Shown here: positions 28,189-36,861 of the stretch, in pieces
How positions within the stretch are numbered: the stretch's first letter is position 1
How the letters are laid out: each line of letters opens with the position of its first letter
Source of the DNA: Lacrimispora xylanolytica
Lineage (GTDB): Bacteria > Bacillota > Clostridia > Lachnospirales > Lachnospiraceae
DNA: 64,000 nucleotides
Direction: 5' to 3'
NCBI RefSeq assembly: GCF_026723765.1
Contig: NZ_CP113524.1
Span: 3,147,001 to 3,211,000 of the forward strand
Made by a program: the position numbers and the translations under genes
The notes under the pieces: generated by a model
Database searches by the model: none
What the model was told of the DNA's origin: nothing
The model's input: only the letters and a program-made list of their open reading frames with translations

Positions 28189-29550
28189 CTAATTCCTGGA
28201 ACCACCTGTGGTTACAATCACAACATTTGGTTTTTTCCTGACGTTCGTTTTTTTATCTTCAGAGCTTTCAGACGTGGGCTCTTCCTCAGCCACCTTTCCC
28301 TCCAGGCTTTCATAAGCCTTACTGGTCTCCGCCTGGGAGGCACTGGCAGACGGCCTTAAGCGCTCCAGCTCTTTTTGTTCTTTTTCCCCTTCTTCTTTGG
28401 TAAGAAGTCCTTCCCAGGTATAGCGGTTGGAGGCACTCCAAAGAATCCACTCATCATATCCGGCATCGTAGACCGCCTGAATCTGAGCTCTTACCTCCTT
28501 GGGTCCATAAGGAATATAATGATCCAGATATGAGGCAGTAAAGTCCTGAAGCCAGGGTCTTACCACTGCCTGCTTTCTGCCCTCTTTCCTATTTTCCAGA
28601 AGCTCCTTTTTGGAAAGCTCCAAAGCTGCCAGAACGGTATTGTAGGGCTCTGTATCTGGATGATCAATATTAAAGTTTCCATCGCTGTAGTGGGATGGAT
28701 AAATCATAGGGCAGATGTAGTCCAGATGCTCTGCCATGTCATAATAAACTTGTCCCACTCGCTGCGCATCCACATTGCTTCCAATAATAGTGCCAAATAC
28801 ATCAGCCGAAACATAAATATCATGAGCAGAAAGCTTTTTGTATGCGTATTCTATAAATTCCGTAATGACATCTGTCTTTGAGCGGCCCCTTGTATCCTTC
28901 TCGTCAAACACCACCTGATTCATGGAGCTGTCTGTTGCAAAACGGATATAATCAAACTGAACCTCATCAAAGCCAGCCACCGACGCCTGGGTCCCAACTT
29001 CCACAAGGTAATCCCAGACCTCCTGGCGATAGGGATTGACCCAGGGAAGTCCTTTGTTGTCCCGGTGAAGGCTTCCGTCCTGATTTTTCAATCCCCATTC
29101 CGGTTTCTTTTCTGCCAAATAAGGATCGCGGAAAGCCACGACCCTGGCTATGGTATAAAGCCCTCTGGATTTCAGTTCTTTCATCAGGGCATCCATATCC
29201 TTGATGCATCGATCCTCAGCACCGATTTCCTGTACCGTGGGAGCCCCGTCCATGGCAAAGGTAATACGCCCATCATCATTTTTCACATCAATGACAACCG
29301 TATTGATCTCAGTTCCCTTAATCTTATCAAGGATTGCCTCCATGCCTTCGGAGCCTGCCATATAGCCGGAGATGTAGATTCCCCTCACCTTTACCGGCTT
29401 CTTCCCAGGCTGGGCCGAAACCTTAACGGCACTCTCTTCCACTTCTTTCCTGGAGGATTCTGTTTCCTCTGATTCGGTAACCTTTTTGTATCTGCTGCAT
29501 CCGGATGCCACTAACGAGCACACAATTACTGCCAAAAGCCATCTTTTCAT
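28189..29550 (-). CDS. putative glycoside hydrolase lipoprotein, DUF4015/COG1306 type
   Basis: A 453-residue predicted lipoprotein: signal peptide and lipobox VASGC (Cys18), a Ser/Glu-rich linker to about residue 50, then a TIM-barrel-like domain of the DUF4015 predicted glycoside hydrolases (VRGIYISGYMAGS, TVVIDVKNDDGRI, PWVNPYRQEVWDY, FDEVQFDYIRFATD with acidic residues, YVSADVFGTIIG, ICPMIYPSHY). The C-terminal 50 residues are low-complexity. Families like this are thought to act on surface or peptidoglycan-associated glycans; the substrate is unknown. Confidence 0.87.
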   Translation of the reverse strand: MKRWLLAVIVCSLVASGCSRYKKVTESEETESSRKEVEESAVKVSAQPGKKPVKVRGIYISGYMAGSEGMEAILDKIKGTEINTVVIDVKNDDGRITFAMDGAPTVQEIGAEDRCIKDMDALMKELKSRGLYTIARVVAFRDPYLAEKKPEWGLKNQDGSLHRDNKGLPWVNPYRQEVWDYLVEVGTQASVAGFDEVQFDYIRFATDSSMNQVVFDEKDTRGRSKTDVITEFIEYAYKKLSAHDIYVSADVFGTIIGSNVDAQRVGQVYYDMAEHLDYICPMIYPSHYSDGNFNIDHPDTEPYNTVLAALELSKKELLENRKEGRKQAVVRPWLQDFTASYLDHYIPYGPKEVRAQIQAVYDAGYDEWILWSASNRYTWEGLLTKEEGEKEQKELERLRPSASASQAETSKAYESLEGKVAEEEPTSESSEDKKTNVRKKPNVVIVTTGGSRN

Positions 29551-29669
29551 AATACTCTGTTCACTTTCTCTATGGTTTAAGGTGTTGTATTGTAATAATT
29601 ATTTAACATTTTACCACAAATTGTAAAATTTACCAGTTAAAATGTTATATATGCCGGATGCAGTCGTTT

Positions 29670-30440
29670 TTAATATCCGTTTATTTCGTATGCCGTATAT
29701 TCGTAGTCCCTTTCATAACCAAGCTTTTGGGCCAGGGCAACAGAGCCTGGATTCTGGGCGTCCCAGCTTGGGTAAAGTCCTCTTTTTAAACATTCCAAAA
29801 TCAGTTTTGCTCCGCAGGCAAGGGCAGATCCCCGCCGCCTGTAGTCTGATCTTGTATCGATTTCTATTTCAATGCCACCAGGATAGGCCGAATAAGATGA
29901 TGCTCCCGCAATCACCTGACCGTCTAAAAGCACGGCAACTCCAAGCCCCATTTTCTCGTATTCCTCATAGGTTTCAAAAAGGGAGCATAAATCTCTGGAC
30001 CAGCTTTCCGCTAAAATCTTATGATACAGATTCCGGTTAATCATCTCCATGGTAAATGGCTCAGACAGATTATTTACAATGCTTTCTAAATATTCTTTAT
30101 TAAATCCGCGGCCATGCTTTTTAATGGCGTACCTAGTCACTTTTTTCGCCTGGTTCTTCCAGACCTCTTCGATCTTAGCCGCCCATGCTTCATCTCTTGG
30201 AACCATGATGATAAAATCAGATTCTCTTCCCTCTGGCTTATTGCGGATCAGCTCCTCCAGGGGTTCTCCTGAAAAAAAGCAGAAATCTCCCAGGACGATC
30301 TGAGCGGATTTTGGTGGTTCACCATCATCTGCATAGGCTCTTCCCATAACACCACCCAGACAGGACCATATCATGGTTTCTTCCCAGCCAGCAAAGAGCT
30401 CTTCTATCAAAGAAGTATCTTTTAATTCAATAATTCCCAA
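29670..30440 (-). CDS. GNAT-family N-acetyltransferase
   Basis: A 256-residue protein. The C-terminal 110 residues form a GNAT fold with the acetyl-CoA loop DYRRRGSALACGAKLI (RRxGxA type) and the ending WDAQNPGSVALAQKLGY. The N-terminal half (MGIIELKDTSLIEELFAGWEE) is a separate domain, typical of the two-domain GNAT_acetyltransferase PF12746-like group. It is spaced 16 nt before tag's stop region in the same direction. Substrate unknown. Confidence 0.87.
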   Translation of the reverse strand: MGIIELKDTSLIEELFAGWEETMIWSCLGGVMGRAYADDGEPPKSAQIVLGDFCFFSGEPLEELIRNKPEGRESDFIIMVPRDEAWAAKIEEVWKNQAKKVTRYAIKKHGRGFNKEYLESIVNNLSEPFTMEMINRNLYHKILAESWSRDLCSLFETYEEYEKMGLGVAVLLDGQVIAGASSYSAYPGGIEIEIDTRSDYRRRGSALACGAKLILECLKRGLYPSWDAQNPGSVALAQKLGYERDYEYTAYEINGY

Positions 30441-30455
30441 TCTTTTTCACTCCTT

Positions 30456-31016
30456 CTATGGGTTTCCATGGTAGCAGAAGCAGGAAAGCTGGTGATCATT
30501 AACCACACCAACTGCCTGGAGGTAGGAATAAATGGTCACTGAGCCGACAAAGCCCATGCCTCTCTTTTTTAAATCCTTGGAAAGGCTGTCAGATAACGGG
30601 GTCTTCACTGGGAAATTATCATCCTGGTTCACAATGATTTTCCCATCGGTAAAGCCCCATAAGTATTTGGAAAAGGAACCAAATTCCTTTTGAATCTCAA
30701 TAAATATACGTGCGTTCTTAATGGCTGCTTCCATCTTCTTACTGTTTCTTATAAGTCCCTGATTCTGCATCAGCTCTTCCAGCTTCTCTTCACCGTAGGA
30801 AGCCACCTTTTCCACATCAAAGTTGTCAAAGGCCTCCCGGAATTCCTCCCGCTTCCTTAATATGGTAATCCAGGAGAGGCCAGCCTGAAATGTCTCTAAA
30901 AGAAACATTTCATAAAGCTTTTTATCGTCGTATACCGGAACTCCCCATTCTTCGTCATGGTATTTTACATAGACCGGTGATTTTTCATCCACCCAAAAAC
31001 ATCTTGTTTTCTCCAT
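30456..31016 (-). CDS. tag: DNA-3-methyladenine glycosylase I
   Basis: A 186-residue base-excision glycosylase removing 3-methyladenine. The zinc-site motifs CFWVDEK near the N-terminus, HDEEWGVP and the terminal HQLSCFCYH are visible, as is the ETFQAGLSW pocket segment. The start is ATG 31016, which overlaps the map stop as TAATG with GGAGGT 12 nt upstream; the longer reading frame reaches into map and is not a better start. It is translationally coupled to map. Confidence 0.95.
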   Translation of the reverse strand: MEKTRCFWVDEKSPVYVKYHDEEWGVPVYDDKKLYEMFLLETFQAGLSWITILRKREEFREAFDNFDVEKVASYGEEKLEELMQNQGLIRNSKKMEAAIKNARIFIEIQKEFGSFSKYLWGFTDGKIIVNQDDNFPVKTPLSDSLSKDLKKRGMGFVGSVTIYSYLQAVGVVNDHQLSCFCYHGNP

Positions 31017-31888
31017 TATCTGGCTAGCACCTCCGGGCCGTCTTCTGTAATTAAAATGGTGTACTCCCACTGGGCAGAAAGGCTGCCATCCTGGGTATAA
31101 ATCGTCCAGCCATCCTTGCTGTCTTGCACCACATCTGCTTTACCGGCATTGACCATAGGCTCAACGGTAAAGATCATGCCCGGAACAAGCAGCATATCGG
31201 TTCCCCGCGTACCAATGTGGCTGACCCATGGCTCTTCATGGAAATCAACACCTACGCCATGGCCTCCGATTTCTCTTACCACAGTATATCCATTGGCATA
31301 TACGTATTCGGAAACAGCGGCTCCAACGTCTCCCAAATGTCCCCAGGCCCTGCATTCCTTAAGGCCAAGGTCCAGGCTTTCCTTTGCAACACGTACAAGT
31401 TTTTCTGCCTCTGGAGATACCTTGCCGATGCAGTACATTCTGGAAGCATCTGCGTAGTACCCGTTTACAATGGTAGTTACATCTACATTGATAATATCCC
31501 CTTCCTTAATGATGCGCTTCGGACTGGGAATTCCATGGCATACCACATCGTTAATAGAGGTACATACACTCTTTGGATATCCTTCAAAATTAAGGGGGGC
31601 TGGAATACCTCCCAGGCGAATGGTATTTTCATGAACCAGGGTATTGATATCCTGTGTCGTCATTCCTGCCTTTATATTCTCACTGACAATGTCAAGAATC
31701 TGATTGTTTATAACGCCAGCATGACGGATGCCCTCAATCTGGGCCGGTGTTTTTATCATATGGTGCTCCGGAACCTCATCACCCATCACTGCATAATTTT
31801 CTAATCTTTGGTCAAAAGCCAGATGGCAGTTTTTATATTTCTTACCACTGCCGCACCAGCATGCGTCGTTTCTTCCTGTTTTAAGCAT
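31016..31888 (-). CDS. map: methionine aminopeptidase type I with SEC-C zinc motif
   Basis: A 290-residue MetAP that removes N-terminal Met. The N-terminal SEC-C-like motif ACWCGSGKKYKNCH (residues 9-22) is a zinc-binding extension found in many clostridial MetAPs. The pita-bread catalytic domain has the metal ligands NVDVT, ADASR, GGHGVG, FTVEPM and WEYTI. It overlaps tag by one base, and is divergent from the DUF1846 gene. Confidence 0.97.
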   Translation of the reverse strand: MLKTGRNDACWCGSGKKYKNCHLAFDQRLENYAVMGDEVPEHHMIKTPAQIEGIRHAGVINNQILDIVSENIKAGMTTQDINTLVHENTIRLGGIPAPLNFEGYPKSVCTSINDVVCHGIPSPKRIIKEGDIINVDVTTIVNGYYADASRMYCIGKVSPEAEKLVRVAKESLDLGLKECRAWGHLGDVGAAVSEYVYANGYTVVREIGGHGVGVDFHEEPWVSHIGTRGTDMLLVPGMIFTVEPMVNAGKADVVQDSKDGWTIYTQDGSLSAQWEYTILITEDGPEVLAR

Positions 31889-32070
31889 TTCGTACCTCCT
31901 TCTTACTACACCGTTTTAACATGTTTAGCCAGGAATGTAAAGTGTTTCGCTCAAATAAAGAAACAAGAGAAAATCTCATGGCTTTTACATCCTTTCTATG
32001 ATACAATTTATTGATATTAAAGGCAAAGAGTTTATGAAGGCTCAAAACAGGAAACACAATGGAGGAACAA

Positions 32071-33549
32071 ATGAAATTTGGATTTGACAACAACAAGTAT
32101 TTAAACATGCAGTCAGAGCATATCAAGGAGCGGATCGGTCAATTTGGGGACAAGCTTTATCTGGAGTTCGGTGGCAAGCTGTTTGACGATTATCACGCTT
32201 CCAGGGTACTGCCGGGATTTGAGCCTGACAGCAAACTCCGCATGCTGATGCAGCTTTCTGACCAGGCAGAAATTGTTATCGCTATCAGTGCAGCCGATAT
32301 CGAAAAGAATAAGATCCGTCACGATCTTGGCATCACTTATGATGTGGATGTATTCCGCCTCATTCAGTCCTTTACGGATAAGGGACTCTATGTAGGAAGT
32401 GTAGTCATCACCCAGTATTCCGGACAGAAGTCTGCTGATGTATTTAAAAGCAAGCTGGAAACCATGGGAATCCGTGTATACCGCCATTACATCATTGACG
32501 GTTATCCAAGCAATATTCCTTTCATTGTCAGCGATGAAGGCTATGGAAGAAATGATTATATAGAAACAACAAAACCTCTTGTCATCATCACAGCACCCGG
32601 ACCAGGAAGCGGAAAGATGGCTACCTGCTTATCCCAGCTTTATCATGAAAATAAAAGAGGGATCAAAGCTGGCTACGCGAAGTTTGAGACCTTCCCCGTT
32701 TGGAACCTTCCATTAAAGCATCCGGTGAACCTTGCCTACGAGGCAGCTACCGCTGATTTAAATGATGTTAACATGATTGACCCATTCCATCTGGAAGCGT
32801 ACGGCACCACCTCCGTTAATTACAACCGTGATGTGGAGGTTTTTCCTGTATTAAGTGCTATCTTTGAAGAAATCTATGGAGAATGCCCCTATAAATCACC
32901 TACGGACATGGGTGTGAATATGGCTGGTTTTTGTATTATAGATGATGAGATCTGCAGAGAAGCTTCCATGCAGGAAATTATAAGAAGATATTATCAGGCG
33001 CTCTTAAGACTGGCTAAGGATACTGGCTCCAAGGATGAAGTCTATAAGATCGAGCTTATATTAAAGCAGGCAAAAATCACAACTGACAAGCGTCCGGTGG
33101 TTAAGGCTGCCAATGAACGGGCAGAAGCAATGGGCTCTCCCTGTGCGGCCTTACAGCTGGAAGACGGAAGAGTTATCACAGGAAAGACCACCAACCTTCT
33201 TGGTTCCTCTGCTGCTCTTTTACTTAACGCAGTCAAGGCATTAGGAGATATCCCTCACGATGTACATCTAATCGCTCCTTCCGCCATTGAGCCTATCCAG
33301 AAATTAAAAACTTATTATCTGGGAAGCAAAAATCCAAGACTGCATACAGACGAGGTCTTAATTGCCTTATCAACCTGTGCCGCCACAGACCCCAATGCAC
33401 AAATTGCACTGGAGCAGCTGCCTAAATTAAAGGGATGCGAGGCTCATACTTCAGTCATTCTTTCTGATGTGGATATGAAAACCTTTAAAAAATTGGGAGT
33501 TCATCTGACCTGCGAGCCGCTTTACGAAGAAAAGAAAATTTATCATTAA
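32071..33549 (+). CDS. DUF1846 family protein
   Basis: A 492-residue cytoplasmic protein of the DUF1846 family, conserved in Firmicutes and Actinobacteria. It starts MKFGFDNNKYLNMQSEHIKERI and contains the conserved PGPGSGKMATCLSQLYHE P-loop-like segment (about 175-195) and the HPVNLAYEAATADLNDVNMIDPFH region. The real start is 32071; GGAGGA overlaps the upstream ATG 32059. The family has a solved structure but no firm biochemical role. It is divergent from map and converges on carD. Confidence 0.92.
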   Translation: MKFGFDNNKYLNMQSEHIKERIGQFGDKLYLEFGGKLFDDYHASRVLPGFEPDSKLRMLMQLSDQAEIVIAISAADIEKNKIRHDLGITYDVDVFRLIQSFTDKGLYVGSVVITQYSGQKSADVFKSKLETMGIRVYRHYIIDGYPSNIPFIVSDEGYGRNDYIETTKPLVIITAPGPGSGKMATCLSQLYHENKRGIKAGYAKFETFPVWNLPLKHPVNLAYEAATADLNDVNMIDPFHLEAYGTTSVNYNRDVEVFPVLSAIFEEIYGECPYKSPTDMGVNMAGFCIIDDEICREASMQEIIRRYYQALLRLAKDTGSKDEVYKIELILKQAKITTDKRPVVKAANERAEAMGSPCAALQLEDGRVITGKTTNLLGSSAALLLNAVKALGDIPHDVHLIAPSAIEPIQKLKTYYLGSKNPRLHTDEVLIALSTCAATDPNAQIALEQLPKLKGCEAHTSVILSDVDMKTFKKLGVHLTCEPLYEEKKIYH

Positions 33550-33585
33550 GCCAGGTCTTACCATTTCAGCCCAGGCAAAGAATAG

Positions 33586-33618
33586 AAAAAATGCGTCTTG
33601 AAATTCAGACGCATTTTT
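33586..33618. terminator. bidirectional terminator between DUF1846 and carD genes
   Basis: Arms AAAAATGCGTCT (from 33586) and AGACGCATTTTT (33607-33618) with an 8-nt loop; poly-A left and poly-T right allow use on both strands. Confidence 0.8.
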
Positions 33619-33627
33619 GTACTTCTA

Positions 33628-34167
33628 TCACGATTTTATATCAACCGATGCAACAGGACTATCCTCTTGACTTACCTGCTCTTCCACAAGACCTTTCACC
33701 TTGGTCCGATCCATCAAAAGAGCAGCAGCAAGTTCTCCATAAAGAAGCTCCTGAGCCATATTAAAATAGAAATCATCCTTTGCCGTACTCTTCTTTCCTT
33801 CTGCCAAACGCTTCTGTTTCTTTAAATAGAGCGTCTTAATAATCTGCATCCAGCCAGTACCTTCATTTCTCTGCATGATCTCCTTGTATTTGCCTTCTCT
33901 TTGTCTGTCATCTACCACCCAAATGGTTTCTATGTCTGGAATCTGGTCAATCAGTTCCAATGCCTCTTCTTTGGTAACAGCAGGTCTTATGGCTGCTTTT
34001 TTATTGTCTACCGGTGTATAAACCGCGCTGTGCTGCTCCTCGTAAAGCGGCTTTAGCGTATAATAAAGCCGGTCTTCCTGGGCCGCAGACATAGCAAGAC
34101 TTCCAATGGCGTTCACCTTGCAAATACCATGGGTACCATACATAACCAGATCGTTTACCTGAAACAT
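33628..34167 (-). CDS. CarD family transcriptional regulator
   Basis: A 179-residue CarD-like protein. The N-terminal CarD/TRCF RNA-polymerase-interaction domain is MFQVNDLVMYGTHGICKV...YYTLKPLYEEQHSAVYTPVDN, followed by an all-helical DNA-backbone-binding C-terminal domain with KKQKRLAEGKKSTAKDD. Such proteins stabilise open promoter complexes. The start is ATG 34167 after AGGAGG; the longer frame begins without a ribosome site. A promoter CTGACA-18-TATACT lies upstream. Confidence 0.9.
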   Translation of the reverse strand: MFQVNDLVMYGTHGICKVNAIGSLAMSAAQEDRLYYTLKPLYEEQHSAVYTPVDNKKAAIRPAVTKEEALELIDQIPDIETIWVVDDRQREGKYKEIMQRNEGTGWMQIIKTLYLKKQKRLAEGKKSTAKDDFYFNMAQELLYGELAAALLMDRTKVKGLVEEQVSQEDSPVASVDIKS

Positions 34168-34229
34168 AATGCATTCCTCCTGACTGAAAAACAACACAAT
34201 ATTGCCAATGTTACAACTACTCTCCTATA

Positions 34230-34259
34230 AGTATAACACTTTACACCATGTTTTGTCAG
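34230..34259 (-). promoter_or_regulatory. promoter of carD-family gene
   Basis: Minus strand CTGACA (34259-34254), 18-bp spacer, TATACT (34235-34230), about 60 nt before the ribosome site AGGAGG. Confidence 0.5.
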
Positions 34260-34350
34260 TATTTTTTTGTTTTTTAGTCATTTTCGTGAAATATTACCAG
34301 ATACAACCCTTGTATTATTTGTGCAATTTAAGTAATTATCCCATAAAAAT

Positions 34351-34396
34351 CACCCTAAATATCCAAACATTACCAAAATGTCAGATATTTAGGGTG
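34351..34396 (-). terminator. terminator of nucleoside operon
   Basis: Perfect 13-bp arms (CACCCTAAATATC 34351-34363 and complement 34384-34396) followed on the minus strand by a U-tract (plus AAAAAT 34344-34350), just after deoC. Confidence 0.8.
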
Positions 34397-34406
34397 CTTT
34401 TTATGG

Positions 34407-35057
34407 TCAGTCTTTTTTAGCTGCCAGCTTAACTGCTGCACTTGCACCTACCCGGCTGCATCCAGCTTCAATATAAGCCCTTAAATCTTCCAGAGTGCGC
34501 ACTCCGCCTGCTGCCTTGATTTTTACCTCTGGCCCGATGTGCTCTTTAAACAGCTGGATATCAGAAAGAGTCGCACCAGCAGTTCCAAATCCGGTAGAGG
34601 TCTTAATATAATCAGCTTTTGCAGCAGTTACTGCTTTGCACATGGCGATCTTCTCTTCTTCTGTGAGATAACAGGTCTCAATAATGACCTTTAAGATCTT
34701 GTCTCCTGTTTCCTGCTTTAACAAACGAATTTCTTCTTCTACTTTTTCATAATCTCCGTTTTTCACGTCAGCGAGATTGATTACCATATCCACTTCATTG
34801 GCTCCGTCTTCAATGGCTTTCTTGGTCTCAAGAACCTTTGACTCTGTAACACTGTAGCCAAGTGGAAACCCTACTACCGTGCATATATTCAGATTTGGAA
34901 ATTCCTTATGAACTCTGCTGATATAACAGGGTGGAATGCATACAGAAGCAGTTTTATATTCCAAAGCCTCCTGACAAAGCACCTTAATCTCATCCCAGGT
35001 TGCAACCGCCTTTAATACGGTATGGTCTACATAGCTTAACATTTCTAAATCAGTCAT
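34407..35057 (-). CDS. deoC: deoxyribose-phosphate aldolase
   Basis: A 216-residue class I aldolase converting 2-deoxyribose-5-phosphate to acetaldehyde and glyceraldehyde-3-phosphate. The Schiff-base Lys is in DYIKTSTGFGTAGAT and the second Lys in KVIIETCYL. The start at 35057 (MTDLEMLSYVDHTVL) gives the usual length; the longer frame runs into pdp. It lies 19 nt after pdp and is the last gene of the operon darA-deoB-cdd-pdp-deoC. Confidence 0.97.
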   Translation of the reverse strand: MTDLEMLSYVDHTVLKAVATWDEIKVLCQEALEYKTASVCIPPCYISRVHKEFPNLNICTVVGFPLGYSVTESKVLETKKAIEDGANEVDMVINLADVKNGDYEKVEEEIRLLKQETGDKILKVIIETCYLTEEEKIAMCKAVTAAKADYIKTSTGFGTAGATLSDIQLFKEHIGPEVKIKAAGGVRTLEDLRAYIEAGCSRVGASAAVKLAAKKD

Positions 35058-35076
35058 TTGTTTGATTTCCTTTCTA

Positions 35077-36402
35077 TTATACAAGACGCTCTGCGCCTGC
35101 TTTTGTAACTCTTGCATAGATGAGAGGCTCTGTGGCCGGCTTTTCATCACTGATGGTGACTGCACTTATAAATTCCTCTACGGAAGCCAAAAACAGCTCT
35201 TCCTTAGAAGTATAGAGCACTGCCATAACTTCTCCCTCCGCTACGCTTTGGCCCACCTTCTTTTTAAGAGCAATTCCGGCAGCAAAATCAATTTCACTCT
35301 CCTTCGTGATTCTGCCAGCTCCAAGCATGGAAGATGCAATGCCGCAACGCTCCGTATCCATATGAGTGATGTAGCCACCTTTTGGCGCTTTTACCTCCAG
35401 CTTAAAGGGAGCCTTTTGAAACAGAGAAGTATCTTTTATTACGGAAGAATCACCCCCCTGTGCTTCCACCATGGCAATCAGGCGCTTTAGTGCACTTCCA
35501 TCAGCTATGGTCTTTTCTGCCATGGCCCTGCATGCGGAAAGATCACCTTTTCCTGCCAGAAAGAGCATGCCGGAAGCAAGCTGTAAGCATACCTCTGTCA
35601 AATCCTCCGGGCCATCTCCTTTTAAGGTATCCACTGCCTCTATGACCTCCAGGCTGTTGCCGATGAGACTTCCAAGAGGAATATCCATATTGGTGATCAG
35701 CGCCATGGTTTTCTTCCCTGCGTGTTCCCCAATAGCCACCATCTTTTCAGCCAGGGTAATGGAATCATCAAGGGTTTTCATAAATGCTCCACTGCCTGTC
35801 TTTACATCGAGAAGAATGCAGTCACTTCCTGCTGCCAGCTTTTTGCTCATGATGGAGGCTGCAATGAGGGGTATGCTGTCTACCGTGGCAGTCACGTCCC
35901 GAAGGGCGTAAAGCTTTTTATCGGCGGGTGCCAGATTGCCGGACTGCCCGATGACAGAAAGTCCTGTGTTGTTTACCACCTGAAAAAATTCTTCTTCCGT
36001 AAGGGTCGTACGCATCCCGGGTATGGACTCCATCTTATCAACCGTTCCACCGGTATGTCCAAGACCCCGTCCAGACATCTTTGCAACCTTGACTCCGCAA
36101 GCCGCCACAATAGGTGCCACCACCAGGGTGGTCTTGTCTCCAACACCGCCTGTGGAATGTTTATCCACCTTTATGCCTTCAATGGGAGATAAATCCACCA
36201 TATCACCGGAGTGAGCCACTTCACTGGTCAAAGTGGCTGTCTCCTTATCATTCATTCCATTGAGATAAATGGCCATCAGCATTGCTGACATCTGATAATC
36301 AGGAATCTCCCCCTTTACATAGCCATCTATCATAAAACGGATTTCCTCTTCACTGAGAGTTTCTCCGTTTCTCTTTTTTGCAATTACATCATACATCCTC
36401 AT
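35077..36402 (-). CDS. pdp: pyrimidine-nucleoside phosphorylase
   Basis: A 441-residue nucleoside phosphorylase II (thymidine/uridine/deoxyuridine). Conserved segments: DKHSTGGVGDKTTL, SGRGLGHTGGTVDKME (the family signature), LKTGSGAFM and the C-terminal biotinyl-like domain. It releases deoxyribose-1-phosphate that DeoB and DeoC process. 15 nt separate it from cdd. Confidence 0.97.
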   Translation of the reverse strand: MRMYDVIAKKRNGETLSEEEIRFMIDGYVKGEIPDYQMSAMLMAIYLNGMNDKETATLTSEVAHSGDMVDLSPIEGIKVDKHSTGGVGDKTTLVVAPIVAACGVKVAKMSGRGLGHTGGTVDKMESIPGMRTTLTEEEFFQVVNNTGLSVIGQSGNLAPADKKLYALRDVTATVDSIPLIAASIMSKKLAAGSDCILLDVKTGSGAFMKTLDDSITLAEKMVAIGEHAGKKTMALITNMDIPLGSLIGNSLEVIEAVDTLKGDGPEDLTEVCLQLASGMLFLAGKGDLSACRAMAEKTIADGSALKRLIAMVEAQGGDSSVIKDTSLFQKAPFKLEVKAPKGGYITHMDTERCGIASSMLGAGRITKESEIDFAAGIALKKKVGQSVAEGEVMAVLYTSKEELFLASVEEFISAVTISDEKPATEPLIYARVTKAGAERLV

Positions 36403-36417
36403 GGTTTCCCTGTCCCC

Positions 36418-36849
36418 TCATTCACTGGATTTTAAATTATCATTTGTAAATCCCATCGGAAGTATTTCCTTTAAGGTATAGACCGAGGTCTTTTCTCCTG
36501 CTCCCAGGATAATTTGAAATTCATCAGGATCGCAAAACTCTGCCATGACCTGCCTGCAAACTCCGCAGGGAGCACAAAAATCTCCTTCTTTCCCTTTTTT
36601 ATTGCCTACGATGGCAATGGCCTCAAATTCTGTAACGCCTTCTGAGACCGCCTTAAAAAATGCCGTCCGCTCTGCGCAGTTGGTAGGGGAGAAGGAGGCA
36701 TTCTCGATGTTACAGCCTCTGTAGACCGTTCCGTTCTTTGCCAGAAGAGCCGCTCCCACACAAAAGTCCGAATACGGTACATATGCATTTCTTTGCGCCT
36801 CATAGGCCTCTGCCACCAACCTGTTTTTCGTTGCTTCCTCAAGCTTCAT
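36418..36849 (-). CDS. cdd: cytidine deaminase
   Basis: A 143-residue zinc deaminase converting cytidine/deoxycytidine to uridine. The zinc site is NCAERTAFF (Cys and catalytic Glu) and PCGVCRQV (two Cys). Start ATG 36849 has AGGAGG 5 nt upstream; the GTG 6 nt further up is not used. It feeds Pdp in the same operon. Confidence 0.97.
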   Translation of the reverse strand: MKLEEATKNRLVAEAYEAQRNAYVPYSDFCVGAALLAKNGTVYRGCNIENASFSPTNCAERTAFFKAVSEGVTEFEAIAIVGNKKGKEGDFCAPCGVCRQVMAEFCDPDEFQIILGAGEKTSVYTLKEILPMGFTNDNLKSSE

Positions 36850-36861
36850 GGGCACCTCCTG

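Noticed and set aside
30456-31070. Longer start for tag inside map
   Set aside because: The family N-terminus begins at CFWV soon after ATG 31016, which has a GGAGGT and couples with the map stop.
35062-36214. Plus-strand frames antisense to pdp (142-156 codons)
   Set aside because: They are shadows of the pdp codon pattern; no conserved domains and no ribosome sites.
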